Part shown: piece by piece, positions 17,748 through 27,307 of the stretch | Layout: every line of letters starts with the position of its first letter | How positions within the stretch are numbered: position 1 is the first letter of the stretch | The notes under the pieces: model-generated | What the model saw: only the letters and a program-made list of their open reading frames with translations | Told to the model about the DNA's origin: nothing | Databases searched by the model: none | Program-made: the position numbers and the translations under genes | Assembly (NCBI GenBank): GCA_027459845.1 | Contig: DAIDGS010000160.1 | Span: forward strand, 1 to 59,349 | Source of the DNA: Vulcanimicrobiota bacterium | Lineage (GTDB): Bacteria; Vulcanimicrobiota; Vulcanimicrobiia; Vulcanimicrobiales; Vulcanimicrobiaceae | Reading direction: 5' to 3' | Length of the DNA: 59,349 bases

Positions 17748-19667
17748 GTGCCCAAACATCTCCGTTCCATCCTCCTCGTCATCGTCGCCGTCGTCCTGGT
17801 CGTTCTGGCCGTCGAGCGCTTCGTTCAGCCGACCGCGACCGCGACCAGTCTCGATTACGGCGTCTTCTATCAGAAGCTGGCGTCGGGACAAATCGAGTCG
17901 TTTCACGCCGTCGGCCTTCAAGCGACCGGCCAACTGGCCGGCGGCGCGAAATACGCGGTTACCGTTCCGAATACCGATCAGGCCTTCGTCAACGAAGTCT
18001 ACAAGAAGGTCAAGAACATCTCGGCGATCAGCTTCCAGCAGCCGACCAACTCCGGCATCCTCAGCGGGTTGTGGCAGTTCTTCCCGATCGCGCTGATGAT
18101 CGGCGTGCTGTGGTTCTTCTTGCGCAACGCGCAGGCGGGCGGGAGCCAGGCGCTCTCGTTCGGGCGCTCGCGCGCCAAGATGCTCTCGGAGAACCGTCCC
18201 AAGGTGACCTTTGCCGACGTTGCCGGCGTCGATGAAGCCAAGGAGGAACTCGGCGAGATCGTCGACTTCCTGAAGTACCCCAAGAAGTATCAGGCGCTGG
18301 GTGCGCGGATTCCCAAGGGGGTATTGCTGCTCGGCCCGCCTGGCTCGGGCAAGACCCTGCTGGCGCGTGCCATCGCGGGCGAAGCCGGCGTGCCGTTCTT
18401 CTCGATCTCGGGCTCGGATTTCGTCGAGATGTTCGTCGGCGTCGGTGCGTCGCGCGTGCGCGACCTCTTCGACCAGGCGAAGAAATCGGCGCCGTGTATC
18501 GTCTTCATCGACGAGATCGACGCGGTCGGTCGTCAGCGCGGCGCCGGCTTGGGCGGCGGTCACGACGAGCGCGAGCAGACCCTCAACCAACTGCTGGTCG
18601 AGATGGACGGGTTCGATCAGAACACCGGCGTGATCTTGATCGCGGCCACCAACCGGCCCGACGTGCTCGATCCGGCGTTGCTGCGCCCCGGGCGCTTCGA
18701 TCGCCAGATCGTCGTCGATCGTGCCGACTTCCGCGGGCGCCAAAAGATCCTCGAAGTGCATGCGCGCAACAAGCCGCTTTCCAAGGAAGTCGAACTCGAA
18801 ACGCTGGCCAAACGGACGCCCGGTTTCTCCGGCGCCGACTTGGAGAACTTGCTGAACGAAGCGGCGCTACTGGCCGCGCGCAAAAATAAGAATGCCATCG
18901 AGATGAAGGACTGCGACGAAGCGATCGATCGCGTGATGGTTGGACCGGAGCGCAAGTCGACGGTGATGTCGGCGAAGGAAAAGGAGATCACCGCCTATCA
19001 CGAGTCCGGTCATGCCATCGTCGGCGGGCTGCTCGACAAGGCCGATCCGGTGCACAAGGTGACGATCATTCCGCGCGGGATGGCGATGGGGTTGACCTGG
19101 TCGCTGCCCGAGGACGACCGTCACAGCCAGACCAAGGAAGAGTTACTGGCGCAGATCACGATGTCGCTGGGCGGCCGCCTCTCCGAAGAGATCAAGTTCG
19201 GCGACGTGACGACCGGTGCCAGCAACGACTTCCAGAAGGCCACCGAACTGGCGCGCCGGATGGTGACGCAGTATGGGATGAGCGATCTCGGGCCGATTCA
19301 GTTCGGTCGCGGGAGCCACCAGGTCTTTCTGGGGCGCGACTTCGGCGAGGAACGCAACTACTCCGAAGAGGTCGCCAGCAAGATCGACGGCGAGGTGCGC
19401 CGCATCATCGAATCCAGCTACGCGCGCGGGCGTGAAATCCTCAACGAGAACTGGTCGAAGGTCGAACGCATGGTCGCCGCGCTGTTGGAGTACGAAACCG
19501 TCGAGGCCGACGAAGTGCGCGCGATCATCGAGGGGCGTCCGTACGATCGCACTGCGGGCGGTGTGGCCGCGCCGCCGGCGCCCGACCTCGAGCGCGCTCC
19601 GGCCGAAGAGCCGGCGCGCGAGAAGCCGGCGCGCATCCCGCCCACGATTTCGCCGGAACCGGCATGA
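17748..19667 (+). CDS. ftsH: ATP-dependent zinc metalloprotease FtsH
   Basis: A 639-residue membrane AAA+ protease for quality control and regulatory proteolysis. Two membrane segments (about residues 6-24 and 107-126) flank a small periplasmic domain. Walker A is GPPGSGKT (196-203), Walker [10 protein letters not shown] (251-259), the pore loop is in [10 protein letters not shown], and the zinc site is H418-E419-S-G-H422. The C-terminus is a Pro/Glu/Ala-rich tail. The start is GTG, with AAGGAAGG about 18 bases upstream. Its stop overlaps the first M16-like gene. Confidence 0.97.
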   Translation: MPKHLRSILLVIVAVVLVVLAVERFVQPTATATSLDYGVFYQKLASGQIESFHAVGLQATGQLAGGAKYAVTVPNTDQAFVNEVYKKVKNISAISFQQPTNSGILSGLWQFFPIALMIGVLWFFLRNAQAGGSQALSFGRSRAKMLSENRPKVTFADVAGVDEAKEELGEIVDFLKYPKKYQALGARIPKGVLLLGPPGSGKTLLARAIAGEAGVPFFSISGSDFVEMFVGVGASRVRDLFDQAKKSAPCIVFIDEIDAVGRQRGAGLGGGHDEREQTLNQLLVEMDGFDQNTGVILIAATNRPDVLDPALLRPGRFDRQIVVDRADFRGRQKILEVHARNKPLSKEVELETLAKRTPGFSGADLENLLNEAALLAARKNKNAIEMKDCDEAIDRVMVGPERKSTVMSAKEKEITAYHESGHAIVGGLLDKADPVHKVTIIPRGMAMGLTWSLPEDDRHSQTKEELLAQITMSLGGRLSEEIKFGDVTTGASNDFQKATELARRMVTQYGMSDLGPIQFGRGSHQVFLGRDFGEERNYSEEVASKIDGEVRRIIESSYARGREILNENWSKVERMVAALLEYETVEADEVRAIIEGRPYDRTAGGVAAPPAPDLERAPAEEPAREKPARIPPTISPEPA

Positions 19668-20962
19668 CTCGGCGCGGGGTCGCACTCGCCGCTGCGGGAC
19701 TGCTCGCGTCGGCGCTGCTGGCCGCGCCTTGCGCTGCCAGCGACGCGCAGAGCGGCTCGCTGCCGCGCGGCGGTAGCTACGTCATCTCGCGAGATCCGGG
19801 CATCGCTGCCGCCGCCGTGACGCTGTGGTTCCGTGCGCCCAGCGCCGGCTACGACGATGCGACTCCCGGGATCGCGCGGCTTGCCGCGACCGCAGCAGCG
19901 GCGGCGCCGCTGATCAGCGGGCGCAGCCTCGCCGAGTTCGTGCACGACGCCGGCGGTACGCTGCAGATCAACGCCTACCCCGATATCGTCGGCATCGATG
20001 CGGTCGTCCCATCGACCGCCGCGCGCCGCACGGTTGCGGCGTTGACGGCCGCTTTCTTCGCGCCGCGCATCGATGCCGCCGCCATGCAAGCGGCGCGGCG
20101 CGACACCGCCGTAGCCAGCGTCGAGCAGCGCTACTCGTCGACGTTGGCCCTTCACAACGCGGTCTTTGCCGCGTTGTTCGCATCGGGACCGGCGCACTAT
20201 CCGCCGGTGCCGTTCGCGCTCGCCGCACTTACGCACATCACCACCGCGCAGGTCGTCGCGTTCGCGCAGCGCGCGTTTCGCTCCGGGAACGCCGTGCTCG
20301 CAATGGCCGGAAACGTGGACTCCTCGGCGATTACCGCCGTGACCGACGGTGCCGGTGCGTCGACGATGGACGCGCCGCACGACTCGCCGCTGACGGCCGC
20401 GCCGGCGTCGGCCAGCGTCAGCGGCGCCATCGACGGCGTCGGCATCGGATGGGTCGGCCCGCCGATCGCCGACGAGCGCGCCGCGACGGCGCTCGATTTC
20501 GTGGCCGACTATCTCTTTCGCGACGGCACCGGCGTGATTGCGCGGTTGCTCGCGCGCGAGCAGCCCGCGAGTTACGCCACCGGCCAGTTCATCACGCTGC
20601 ACGATCCAGGCGTGATGCTGGTGACGCTCGAAGGCGGCGCCGACGCGAAGGCTAAAGCGCTGGTGCTGGCCGCGGTCGACCGGATGCGTCGCCCGCTCGA
20701 TCCGACCGCGTTTGCCGCTGCGCGCGAGGCGTTTCTCTACCATCTGGCGACCGACACGCAACTGCCGCAGGAACAAGCCGACAATCTGGGCTGGTACGCG
20801 GTCGAAGGCAATCCGGCGTATGCGCCCGGGAGCGCGAGCGGGATGTACCGGCAGATCGCGCGCGGGCTCGATGCCGCCTATGTGGCGTCGGTCGTGCGCC
20901 GTTACTTGAGCAGCCCGGTCGTGATCACGATGGCACCGGCGGTACGGGAGTCGGCATCGTGA
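19664..20962 (+). CDS. M16-family peptidase-like protein, zinc motif absent
   Basis: A 432-residue secreted protein with a signal peptide (LAAAGLLASALLAAPCAAS). The overall pattern matches the M16 (insulinase/PqqF) two-domain fold: FRAPSAGYDDATPGIARLAA, then LAEFVHDAGGTLQINAYPDI, and later AFAQRAFRSGNAVLAMAGNV. The catalytic HxxEH expected near residue 70 is replaced by IARLAATA, so it should not be a zinc protease by itself. In two-subunit M16 systems one partner lacks the motif, but the next gene lacks it as well. Coupled to ftsH (ATGA) and to the next gene (GTGA). Confidence 0.8.
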   Translation: MTRRGVALAAAGLLASALLAAPCAASDAQSGSLPRGGSYVISRDPGIAAAAVTLWFRAPSAGYDDATPGIARLAATAAAAAPLISGRSLAEFVHDAGGTLQINAYPDIVGIDAVVPSTAARRTVAALTAAFFAPRIDAAAMQAARRDTAVASVEQRYSSTLALHNAVFAALFASGPAHYPPVPFALAALTHITTAQVVAFAQRAFRSGNAVLAMAGNVDSSAITAVTDGAGASTMDAPHDSPLTAAPASASVSGAIDGVGIGWVGPPIADERAATALDFVADYLFRDGTGVIARLLAREQPASYATGQFITLHDPGVMLVTLEGGADAKAKALVLAAVDRMRRPLDPTAFAAAREAFLYHLATDTQLPQEQADNLGWYAVEGNPAYAPGSASGMYRQIARGLDAAYVASVVRRYLSSPVVITMAPAVRESAS

Positions 20963-22287
20963 GACGTTCCTTTCTCCTCGCCGTCGCACTCGCGTGCGTG
21001 GTGCCGGTCGGCGCGCGTGCGGCGACCGGCGTGCCGCCGCCGGTCCTCGAACGCTACGGTGCGGTGACGATCGTGCGGCAGGACGATCCGCTCGGTCACC
21101 TGGTGGGCGTCGAGTACGTGCTCGAGGCCGGCCTGGATCGCGAGACGATGCATCAGAGCGGGCTGGCCGCGCTCACCGCCGCGACGGTGCTGCGAACGCC
21201 GGTCGCCGTTGCGCCCGGAAGCGCGCCGGTGCCACTCGAGCGCGCGATTGCCGACCGCGGCGGATCGATCGATTACGTGGTCGACCCGCACGACGTACGG
21301 TTTTATCTGGAGATTTTGAGCCGGGACGCACCGGCGGCGCTGCAATGCTTCGCGCAGGCGCTGCGCGCGCCCGATTTTAGTCCCGCGACGCTGCGGGCGG
21401 CGCGTAGCGCGCTGGCGGCGCGGATCGCCGAGCATCAAAACAGCGCACTGCAGGTCGGGCTCGATATGCTCGATCGCGCCGATGCCAAGAACGCCAATGC
21501 CGGGTTGCCCGCGCTCGGTGACGTCGCTTCGCTGGCGCGCTTGCTCCCCAACGACGTCGCGACGTTCTACCACACGTTCTACCGCCGGGGCGGCAGCGTC
21601 GTGAGTGCGGTCGGACGCACCGACCGCGTCGCGCCGGAGTCGTTGCGCGCGCTGGCCGATGCGCTGCCGGCCGGATCGTCGCAGGCGGTACCGAGCGGAG
21701 TCGAGCGACTGCGCGGTCTCTCGCGCGAACTGATCGCGCACCGCAGCGTCGCGTCGCCGTGGCTGGTCGCGCAGTACCCGGCGCCCGGCATCGACTCAAA
21801 GGACTTTGGCCCGATGTTGGTGCTGGCCGCCTTCGTGCGGCGCACGCTCTCGGATATTGCGGGGATTCCGGGCGTGGTGACGCAGTCGTTCGCCGCGCGT
21901 GCTACCGGTGCGGTCTATAGCTACGACCGCACTCCGGCGCGCATGGTGCTCTATGTGAACGGTGCGATCGGCGATCCCAGCCGCACCTTCGCAACCGCGC
22001 TCTCGGTCGTCAACATCCTCTCGCAGACCAAGCTCAAGGGTTCGATCCAACGCTTCAAGACGGTTGCCGCCGGGAACTTCGCGATCGGCGCCACCGACTT
22101 GGAGTCGCGCGCCTGGTTGGCGGCGGTCTTTGCGCAATCCGGCGGATCGCCCGACTTTCTCGATCGCGCGCTGACCGCCATCGCCGCAACGACCCCGCAG
22201 GACGTCCAGCGCGTTGCGCGACGCTATCTGGGAAATCCGACCGTCGCGCTGGTTCTACCGCGCGACGGCGTTCCGCTCGGCCAGTAG
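20959..22287 (+). CDS. Second M16-family-like protein, zinc motif absent
   Basis: A 442-residue paralogue-like neighbour of the preceding protein, with a signal peptide (MRRSFLLAVALACVVPVGAR). M16 features include the central AFVRRTLSDIAGIPGVVTQS and a C-terminal TTPQDVQRVARRYLGNPTVA. At the catalytic position the sequence is HQSGLAALTAATVL, keeping one His but not HxxEH. It probably pairs with the previous protein in the periplasm as a structural or chaperone-like complex. The start is GTG, overlapping the previous stop. Confidence 0.8.
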   Translation: MRRSFLLAVALACVVPVGARAATGVPPPVLERYGAVTIVRQDDPLGHLVGVEYVLEAGLDRETMHQSGLAALTAATVLRTPVAVAPGSAPVPLERAIADRGGSIDYVVDPHDVRFYLEILSRDAPAALQCFAQALRAPDFSPATLRAARSALAARIAEHQNSALQVGLDMLDRADAKNANAGLPALGDVASLARLLPNDVATFYHTFYRRGGSVVSAVGRTDRVAPESLRALADALPAGSSQAVPSGVERLRGLSRELIAHRSVASPWLVAQYPAPGIDSKDFGPMLVLAAFVRRTLSDIAGIPGVVTQSFAARATGAVYSYDRTPARMVLYVNGAIGDPSRTFATALSVVNILSQTKLKGSIQRFKTVAAGNFAIGATDLESRAWLAAVFAQSGGSPDFLDRALTAIAATTPQDVQRVARRYLGNPTVALVLPRDGVPLGQ

Positions 22288-22302
22288 CGCTCGCGCATCG
22301 GC

Positions 22303-23418
22303 GTGCGCGTCGCGCTCGTTCACGATTATCTCAATCAGCGCGGCGGAGCCGAGCGGGTCTTCGCGCATATCGCCGCGGCATGGCCCGAGGCGCCGGTCTT
22401 TACCGCACTCTACGACCCGAAGGCGACCGGCGACCTGATCGATCCGAAGCGCGTCGTGGTCTCGTCGCTCGCGCGCGTTCCGTTCGCCAATCGCGCCTTT
22501 CGATTGCTGGCGCCGTTCTATCCGAGCGCCTTCGAGCGCTTCGATCTGAGCGGCTACGACACCATCGTGAGTTCGACCACGGCGTGGGCCAAGGGCGTGA
22601 TCGTGCCGCCCGGTGCGGTCCACGTCTGTTACATCAATACGGTCAGCCGCTTCGCATTCGCCTACGACGAGTACGTCGGCGGCTTGCAGCGCACGCGCGG
22701 TGCCGCGCTGACGGCGCGGTTGGCGCGCCCGCTGGTGGATCGCCTGATTGCCTGGGACCGGCGGGCGGCGGCCCGCCCGACGCAGTTCGTCGCGAACTCG
22801 CGCAACGTCGCCGAGCGCGTCCGGCGCTACTACGGCCGCGACGCCGAGGTGCTGCACTGCCCGGTCGATCTCGATCGCTTTTCGATCGGTTCGGGGCGCG
22901 TCGACTACTTCGCCATCGTATCGCGCCTGCTGCCCTACAAGCACGTCGACCGCGCCATTGCCGCCGCGCAACTCGCCGGGGTCAGGCTGATGGTCGCCGG
23001 CACCGGACCGGCGGAAGGGGCGCTGCGCGCGCTCGCCCGCGGCACGACGACGACGCTGCTCGGCCACGTTCCCGACCGTGCGCTCAACGAACTGATCGGG
23101 AATGCGCGCGCCGTGATCCTTCCGGGCGAGGAAGACTTCGGCTTGGTGCCGCTCGAGGCGGCGGCCGCCGGACGTCCGACCATCGCGCTACGGCGTGGCG
23201 GTGCGCTGGAAACCGTGATCGAAGGCGAGACCGGCAGTTTCTTCGATCGGCCCGACGCGGAATCGTTGGCGGCGGTCTTGCGCGCCTTCGATCCCGAGCG
23301 CTTTACGGCGGCGCGCCTGCGCGCGCACGCCGAGGCGTTTTCACCGGCACGCTTCGTGGAGCGACTGCGTGCCATCGTCGCCGCGGCGCGCACCCGGCCC
23401 GGCACCGCGCCGGGCTGA
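22303..23418 (+). CDS. GT4-family glycosyltransferase
   Basis: A 371-residue GT-B glycosyltransferase. It opens RVALVHDYLNQRGGAERVFA, a sequence typical of the GT4 group that assembles polysaccharides, and has the donor-site region PGEEDFGLVPLEAAAAGRP (about residues 272-290), where the E-x7-E motif sits. It has no membrane segment and probably works at the cytoplasmic face. The start is GTG at 22303, 15 bases after the M16-like gene. A further sugar transferase follows. Confidence 0.88.
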   Translation: MRVALVHDYLNQRGGAERVFAHIAAAWPEAPVFTALYDPKATGDLIDPKRVVVSSLARVPFANRAFRLLAPFYPSAFERFDLSGYDTIVSSTTAWAKGVIVPPGAVHVCYINTVSRFAFAYDEYVGGLQRTRGAALTARLARPLVDRLIAWDRRAAARPTQFVANSRNVAERVRRYYGRDAEVLHCPVDLDRFSIGSGRVDYFAIVSRLLPYKHVDRAIAAAQLAGVRLMVAGTGPAEGALRALARGTTTTLLGHVPDRALNELIGNARAVILPGEEDFGLVPLEAAAAGRPTIALRRGGALETVIEGETGSFFDRPDAESLAAVLRAFDPERFTAARLRAHAEAFSPARFVERLRAIVAAARTRPGTAPG

Positions 23419-23425
23419 GCGGTTC

Positions 23426-24565
23426 GTGCATTTCCTACGGCGGCTGCGGCCGCTCCCGAAGACGCCGATCGCCGACCCGGCGCTGGCGCGCACGCGCCTG
23501 GGGGCGGTGCGCGAAGACCACGGGCGTTTCGCGGCGCTGCGTAACGCGCGCGTACTGATCTATTGGCCGCACGGTCTCGGCGACTGGGCGACCCTCGGAG
23601 CGGTGGCGCCGCTGCTCGAACCGAGCAATCGTTATGCCATCACGCGCTTTGGCGACGACTACGCGAGCCTGTTCCACGATAACCCGATCCTGCGCCCGCT
23701 CTACAGCGGCGTGCGCGTGCCGGGCGACGGTGCGGCGCAAGGCGCGCGGCACCTCGGAGTTACCCTGGCCCACTGCGACGGTCGCAAGGTGCACCTCGCG
23801 CTGCCGGAACCCCTCGACGAAGCGATTGCAGCGTTCGCACCGGAAGTCTTGTTGTGGAGCGATTATCCAGAGACCGAAGGACGTACGCCCTTTCCGTATC
23901 ACACCAAAGCGCGCAACTTGGCGCGCCGGCTGGTCTGCGCCGAACGCTTGCGCGGTTTCGATCTGGGCGCGCCGCTGCCCAACGCGATCGACTTTTCCCC
24001 CGCACCCGAGGCGCTGCGTGCGGTCGATGCACGGCTTGGCGCAGCCGGCTTTTCGGGGACGCGGATCGGGCTGCTCTCGCGCACCGGGTTCACCGCGCCG
24101 CGCAAGAACTGGGGAGACGGTCGCCAGGCGCGTGCCTTTGTCGCCGCCATGCGTGCGCGCGGCTTCCGCTTCGTCTCGATGGACGACGAGGCGTTGGGAG
24201 AGAACGTCGTCGGATTTCGCGCGCTCTTCGGCGACCTGCCGCTACCGTTCGCACGCGTGCTCAACGCGCTCCTCGCGCGCAGCGAACTGGTCGTCGGTGT
24301 CCCGGCCGGGCCGTTTCACGTCGCCATGGCGCGCGGCGGCATTCCGACGGTCGGGATCTGGATCGCCCATCATCCCGACTGGTACGACGAACCCAACGCC
24401 GTCAGCGTGCATCTGGTTGCGCGCTTCGTGCGCGAGCGTGGCTTTCACCGTCGCGCCGCCACCGTGACGAAGCCGCCGGCACTGCGCCATCGCATCGAGT
24501 ACCTCGAGAGCGCGGAGGTCCCGGCCGATGCGGCGATCGCCGCCGCCGAGCAGGTGCTGCGCTAA
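23426..24565 (+). CDS. GT9/heptosyltransferase-like protein
   Basis: A 379-residue protein resembling GT9 heptosyltransferases. The N-terminal half has YWPHGLGDWATLGAVAPLLE, the C-terminal half FARVLNALLARSELVVGVPAG and PFHVAMARGGIPTVGIW, the usual nucleotide-sugar binding side. It may extend lipopolysaccharide or another envelope glycan. I placed the start at GTG 23426, 7 bases after the previous gene; an ATG at 23369 would overlap that gene by 50 bases with a Pro/Arg-rich extension. The convergent CPBP gene ends 13 bases downstream. Confidence 0.78.
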   Translation: MHFLRRLRPLPKTPIADPALARTRLGAVREDHGRFAALRNARVLIYWPHGLGDWATLGAVAPLLEPSNRYAITRFGDDYASLFHDNPILRPLYSGVRVPGDGAAQGARHLGVTLAHCDGRKVHLALPEPLDEAIAAFAPEVLLWSDYPETEGRTPFPYHTKARNLARRLVCAERLRGFDLGAPLPNAIDFSPAPEALRAVDARLGAAGFSGTRIGLLSRTGFTAPRKNWGDGRQARAFVAAMRARGFRFVSMDDEALGENVVGFRALFGDLPLPFARVLNALLARSELVVGVPAGPFHVAMARGGIPTVGIWIAHHPDWYDEPNAVSVHLVARFVRERGFHRRAATVTKPPALRHRIEYLESAEVPADAAIAAAEQVLR

Positions 24566-24578
24566 GTCGTGCGGCCCC

Positions 24579-25337
24579 TTACGTGACCAGGTGCGGAAAG
24601 AAAAAGAGCGCCGCGATCGAGAGCGCGTTGAAGATGCCGTGCGTGACCATCGAGGCCCACGCGTTGCGCGAGCGATAGTATACGGCGCACAGGATCATTC
24701 CACCGAGCGCCAGCGGCACGGCGGCGTACGCATCGCCGTGCGCCGCACCGAACAGGATGCCGCTGAGCAGCGCGCCCGTCCAAAATCCGCCGTAGCGCAA
24801 TCCTAAGTTGAAGAAGAAGAGCCGGAAGACCGTCTCTTCGAAGAACGGTGCGAGGACGATTGCATAGACAGAGAGCAGGCCGATCGAGAGTGGATCGTGG
24901 AGGTCTTTGAACACCAGGACGGCACTCTGCTGATGCGAGGAGTGCAGGAGCAAATCGATCGCGGAGGCCAAGCCGTCGGCAACCACGACCATCGCGATCG
25001 CGCCGAGCAGTGCGATTCCGAGCGTTCGCGCCGACGGAGCGCGAAAGCCCAGCGCGCGCAGCGGCATCCGCGCCAGTTTGGGCAACGCGAAGAGGATCAG
25101 CAGCACGGCCGGTGCTTCGAATGCGATCTGCAGGATCAACCCAAGGTCGAACAGGCGCGGACTCATCCGTACGCCGCCGCCGTTGAGCGTCGCCGCGGTA
25201 CGCAGTCCGGCCACCAGCACCACGACGATCAGCGCCGTCATGATCGCGGCCAGTAGCCACGTCCAAACGCCGGTAAAGCTACTGCGCGGCCAGCGCGTCG
25301 GCCAGGCGGGCGAAGTCGGCGAGATCGAGTCGTTCAC
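24579..25337 (-). CDS. CPBP-family intramembrane metalloprotease
   Basis: A 252-residue polytopic membrane protein of the CAAX protease/Abi family. The glutamate motif EETVFRLFFFNLGLRYGG, an FGAAHGDAYAAV histidine and HGIFNALS form the expected intramembrane active site. About seven hydrophobic segments are visible. Cellular substrate unknown. The GTG at 25337 is preceded by GGAG at good spacing; this start makes it overlap the end of rsmA by 59 bases. A later ATG (before TALIVVVLVAG) would remove the overlap but leave the first helix shorter. Confidence 0.82.
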   Translation of the reverse strand: MNDSISPTSPAWPTRWPRSSFTGVWTWLLAAIMTALIVVVLVAGLRTAATLNGGGVRMSPRLFDLGLILQIAFEAPAVLLILFALPKLARMPLRALGFRAPSARTLGIALLGAIAMVVVADGLASAIDLLLHSSHQQSAVLVFKDLHDPLSIGLLSVYAIVLAPFFEETVFRLFFFNLGLRYGGFWTGALLSGILFGAAHGDAYAAVPLALGGMILCAVYYRSRNAWASMVTHGIFNALSIAALFFFPHLVT

Positions 25338-26115
25338 CGCGTTGCTCCGAAGGTAGGTTGCATGCAGCGATGGCGCGCTCGACGACCGCGCGCTCGCAGC
25401 CGAGAGCCAGCGCCAAACCGTTCGCCAGCGTTTTGCGCCGGTACGCGAACGCGGCCCGCACGACCTTCCGAAAGAGTGCCGGATCGTGCGGCCGGACGGC
25501 CGGTTCCGCGCGCCGTTCGAGTACCACGACGCTGGAGTGCACTTTCGGCGCCGGGTAGAAGGCGGCCGGCGCAAGCGTGAATGCGGTTTCGACGTGCATC
25601 GCGACCTGCACGGCGATCGAAAGGCTTCCGTACGCCGCGGTGCCGGGCCGCGCGGCGAAACGCTCGGCGACGTCTTTTTGCACCATGACCACGATGCGCT
25701 CGGGGCCGTTCGGCATTTCGACCAACTGCGTGACCAGCGGCGTCGCAACGTTATAGGGCAAGTTCCCGGCGGCGCGCCACGGGCCGTCGGCGGCAAAGGC
25801 GCCGAAGTCGAAGGTCAGCGCGTCGGCTTCGATCGTGCGAACCGACGCGAGCCGATCGTGCGCGCGCAGAATCTCGATCAAGTCGCGATCGATCTCGAGG
25901 GCGGTGATCTCGGCGCCGCCGGCAACCAGCGCCGCCGTCAGCACCCCGGTGCCGGCCCCAATTTCGAGCACGCGGCGGGGCGGTGCGAATGCGGACAGGG
26001 TGAGGTCGGCGATGCGTTGCGTTGCGCCGGCGTCGAGCAAGAAGTTTTGCCCGAAGCGTTTTTTGGGATGCACTCCGCGCCGCGCGAGGAGCGCGCGGGG
26101 ATGCGGCGCGCTCAC
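25279..26115 (-). CDS. rsmA: 16S rRNA (adenine1518/1519-N6)-dimethyltransferase RsmA (KsgA)
   Basis: A 278-residue SAM-dependent enzyme that dimethylates two adjacent adenines in helix 45 of 16S rRNA. Conserved features: KKRFGQNFLLDAGATQRI, the SAM loop LEIGAGTGVLTAALV, the acidic ALEIDRDL and the catalytic NLPYNVATPLV. The start overlaps the stop of the G5/3D gene (ATGA), so it is translated with a cell-wall gene. The pairing of rsmA with a G5/3D-domain (YabE-like) gene is known from Gram-positives. Confidence 0.96.
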   Translation of the reverse strand: MSAPHPRALLARRGVHPKKRFGQNFLLDAGATQRIADLTLSAFAPPRRVLEIGAGTGVLTAALVAGGAEITALEIDRDLIEILRAHDRLASVRTIEADALTFDFGAFAADGPWRAAGNLPYNVATPLVTQLVEMPNGPERIVVMVQKDVAERFAARPGTAAYGSLSIAVQVAMHVETAFTLAPAAFYPAPKVHSSVVVLERRAEPAVRPHDPALFRKVVRAAFAYRRKTLANGLALALGCERAVVERAIAACNLPSEQRGERLDLADFARLADALAAQ

Positions 26116-26963
26116 TTCACGCGGTAGACGATGATGTCGCGCCGGCCGAAGCGAATTGCGTCGTCGAGCGAGTTGAATCCCAAATCGATGCGCGAGCCGC
26201 GAATCGCTCCGCCGGTATCGCCGGCGATCGCGAAGCCGTAGCCCGGAATAAAGAGCTTGGTGCCCAGTGGAATCACCGACGGATCGACGGCGACGATTCC
26301 GTGCCCGGCCGGCCGGCCGATTGCGGTGATCCCGCTGCAGCCCGCGCAGTCGGCCGTGTACGCGGTCGCGATCATATGCATTGCGCGACTTGCAATTTCG
26401 TAGGTCTTGTCGACGCCGCGTCCGGCGATCGCCGCCAACGCGTCGTAGCGGCCCGCGCCCTCGGCAATAATGCGCGTTTTTGGGGTGCGCGCGACGTGCG
26501 CTGCGATGACCGTACGTTTGATCGCACCGCCGTTGACCTGCGTGAAGCGAATGGTGACGTCGCGTTCGCCGGTACGGCCTGGCGCGATGACGCGCGATGC
26601 ACCGGTATCGAGCGAGAAATCGAGGCGGCGAATGGTCTTGTGTGCGATCGGTTGGCGTTCGTTACGCTGCCAGACGAGCACGCGCGTGACGCGCACGATG
26701 CCGTGCGGCGGCACGGCGGCGGCCAATCCTGGATCGACGCTGTCGTGCGCTCCTAGGCGCACGTGCGCCTCTTCGAGCAACGCGCCGACGTCGGGCGCCG
26801 AACTGTGAACGGCGATGCGCTCGGTCGGCGTGACGATGGTCACGGGAACCGGAGCCGCCGAGGCGGCCGTCGGCCGCGCAAAGTATCCGGCCACGGCGAG
26901 GCCGGCGGTAAGAACGCTGACGGCCAGTGCGTAGCGTGCCGTCGAGGAATCGCGTCCTATCAA
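26112..26963 (-). CDS. G5/3D-domain cell-wall protein (YabE-like)
   Basis: A 283-residue exported protein with an N-terminal membrane/signal segment. A DUF348-like region (about residues 40-90) is followed by a G5-type segment (RTGERDVTIRFTQVNGGAIK) and a C-terminal 3D domain with three aspartates in GIVAVDPSVIPLGTKLFI, AGDTGG and RIDLGF. 3D domains occur in lytic transglycosylases such as MltA and in YabE/YocH autolysins, so peptidoglycan cleavage is likely. The start is TTG 26963 with AAAGGAA 9 bases upstream. A leader of about 217 nt precedes it; see the riboswitch candidate. Confidence 0.85.
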   Translation of the reverse strand: MIGRDSSTARYALAVSVLTAGLAVAGYFARPTAASAAPVPVTIVTPTERIAVHSSAPDVGALLEEAHVRLGAHDSVDPGLAAAVPPHGIVRVTRVLVWQRNERQPIAHKTIRRLDFSLDTGASRVIAPGRTGERDVTIRFTQVNGGAIKRTVIAAHVARTPKTRIIAEGAGRYDALAAIAGRGVDKTYEIASRAMHMIATAYTADCAGCSGITAIGRPAGHGIVAVDPSVIPLGTKLFIPGYGFAIAGDTGGAIRGSRIDLGFNSLDDAIRFGRRDIIVYRVK

Positions 26964-27192
26964 CCCGATGTTCCTTTCTGTTTCGATTCACGTGCACGGC
27001 CACGGCACACCACGAACGGGGGCGATGCTCGCGTGAATCTCGCTTGGGGCCGGGCGCTCGCGCGCTCCGGGGGCTGACGGATCCGAAAACTGGAAACGCC
27101 AAGGTTCGTGCAGCTGGGCGGTCCCCGCGGGGACGCGGCCCGGCGCTGCCGGTCGGCTGCCGGAACGGCAACCGGATGTCCCCGGCACTATA
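26964..27192 (-). promoter_or_regulatory. Promoter and structured leader of the G5/3D gene; possible c-di-AMP riboswitch
   Basis: On the minus strand TGCTATAGT (27195-27187) is an extended -10 box, giving a leader of about 217 nt before the TTG start. The leader contains CGGATCCGTCAGC (27084-27072), one base different from the CGAATCCGTCAGC of the B. subtilis ydaO riboswitch, downstream of GCGGGGACC and GCACGAACC, which resemble its other conserved patches. GCCGGGC (27144-27138) can pair with GCCCGGC (27055-27049) to close the domain. ydaO-type switches often control cell-wall hydrolases. The match is partial and made by eye. Confidence 0.4.
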
Positions 27193-27307
27193 GCACGCCC
27201 GGCGAGCGGGTGCACTATGCTCAAAGTATCAGCTTGTGGAGGTCCACCCTTCTTTTCAGCACGGATGCCGCAGGCACGGGCGATTTTGCCTGGAAGGCAG
27301 GGCTTTC

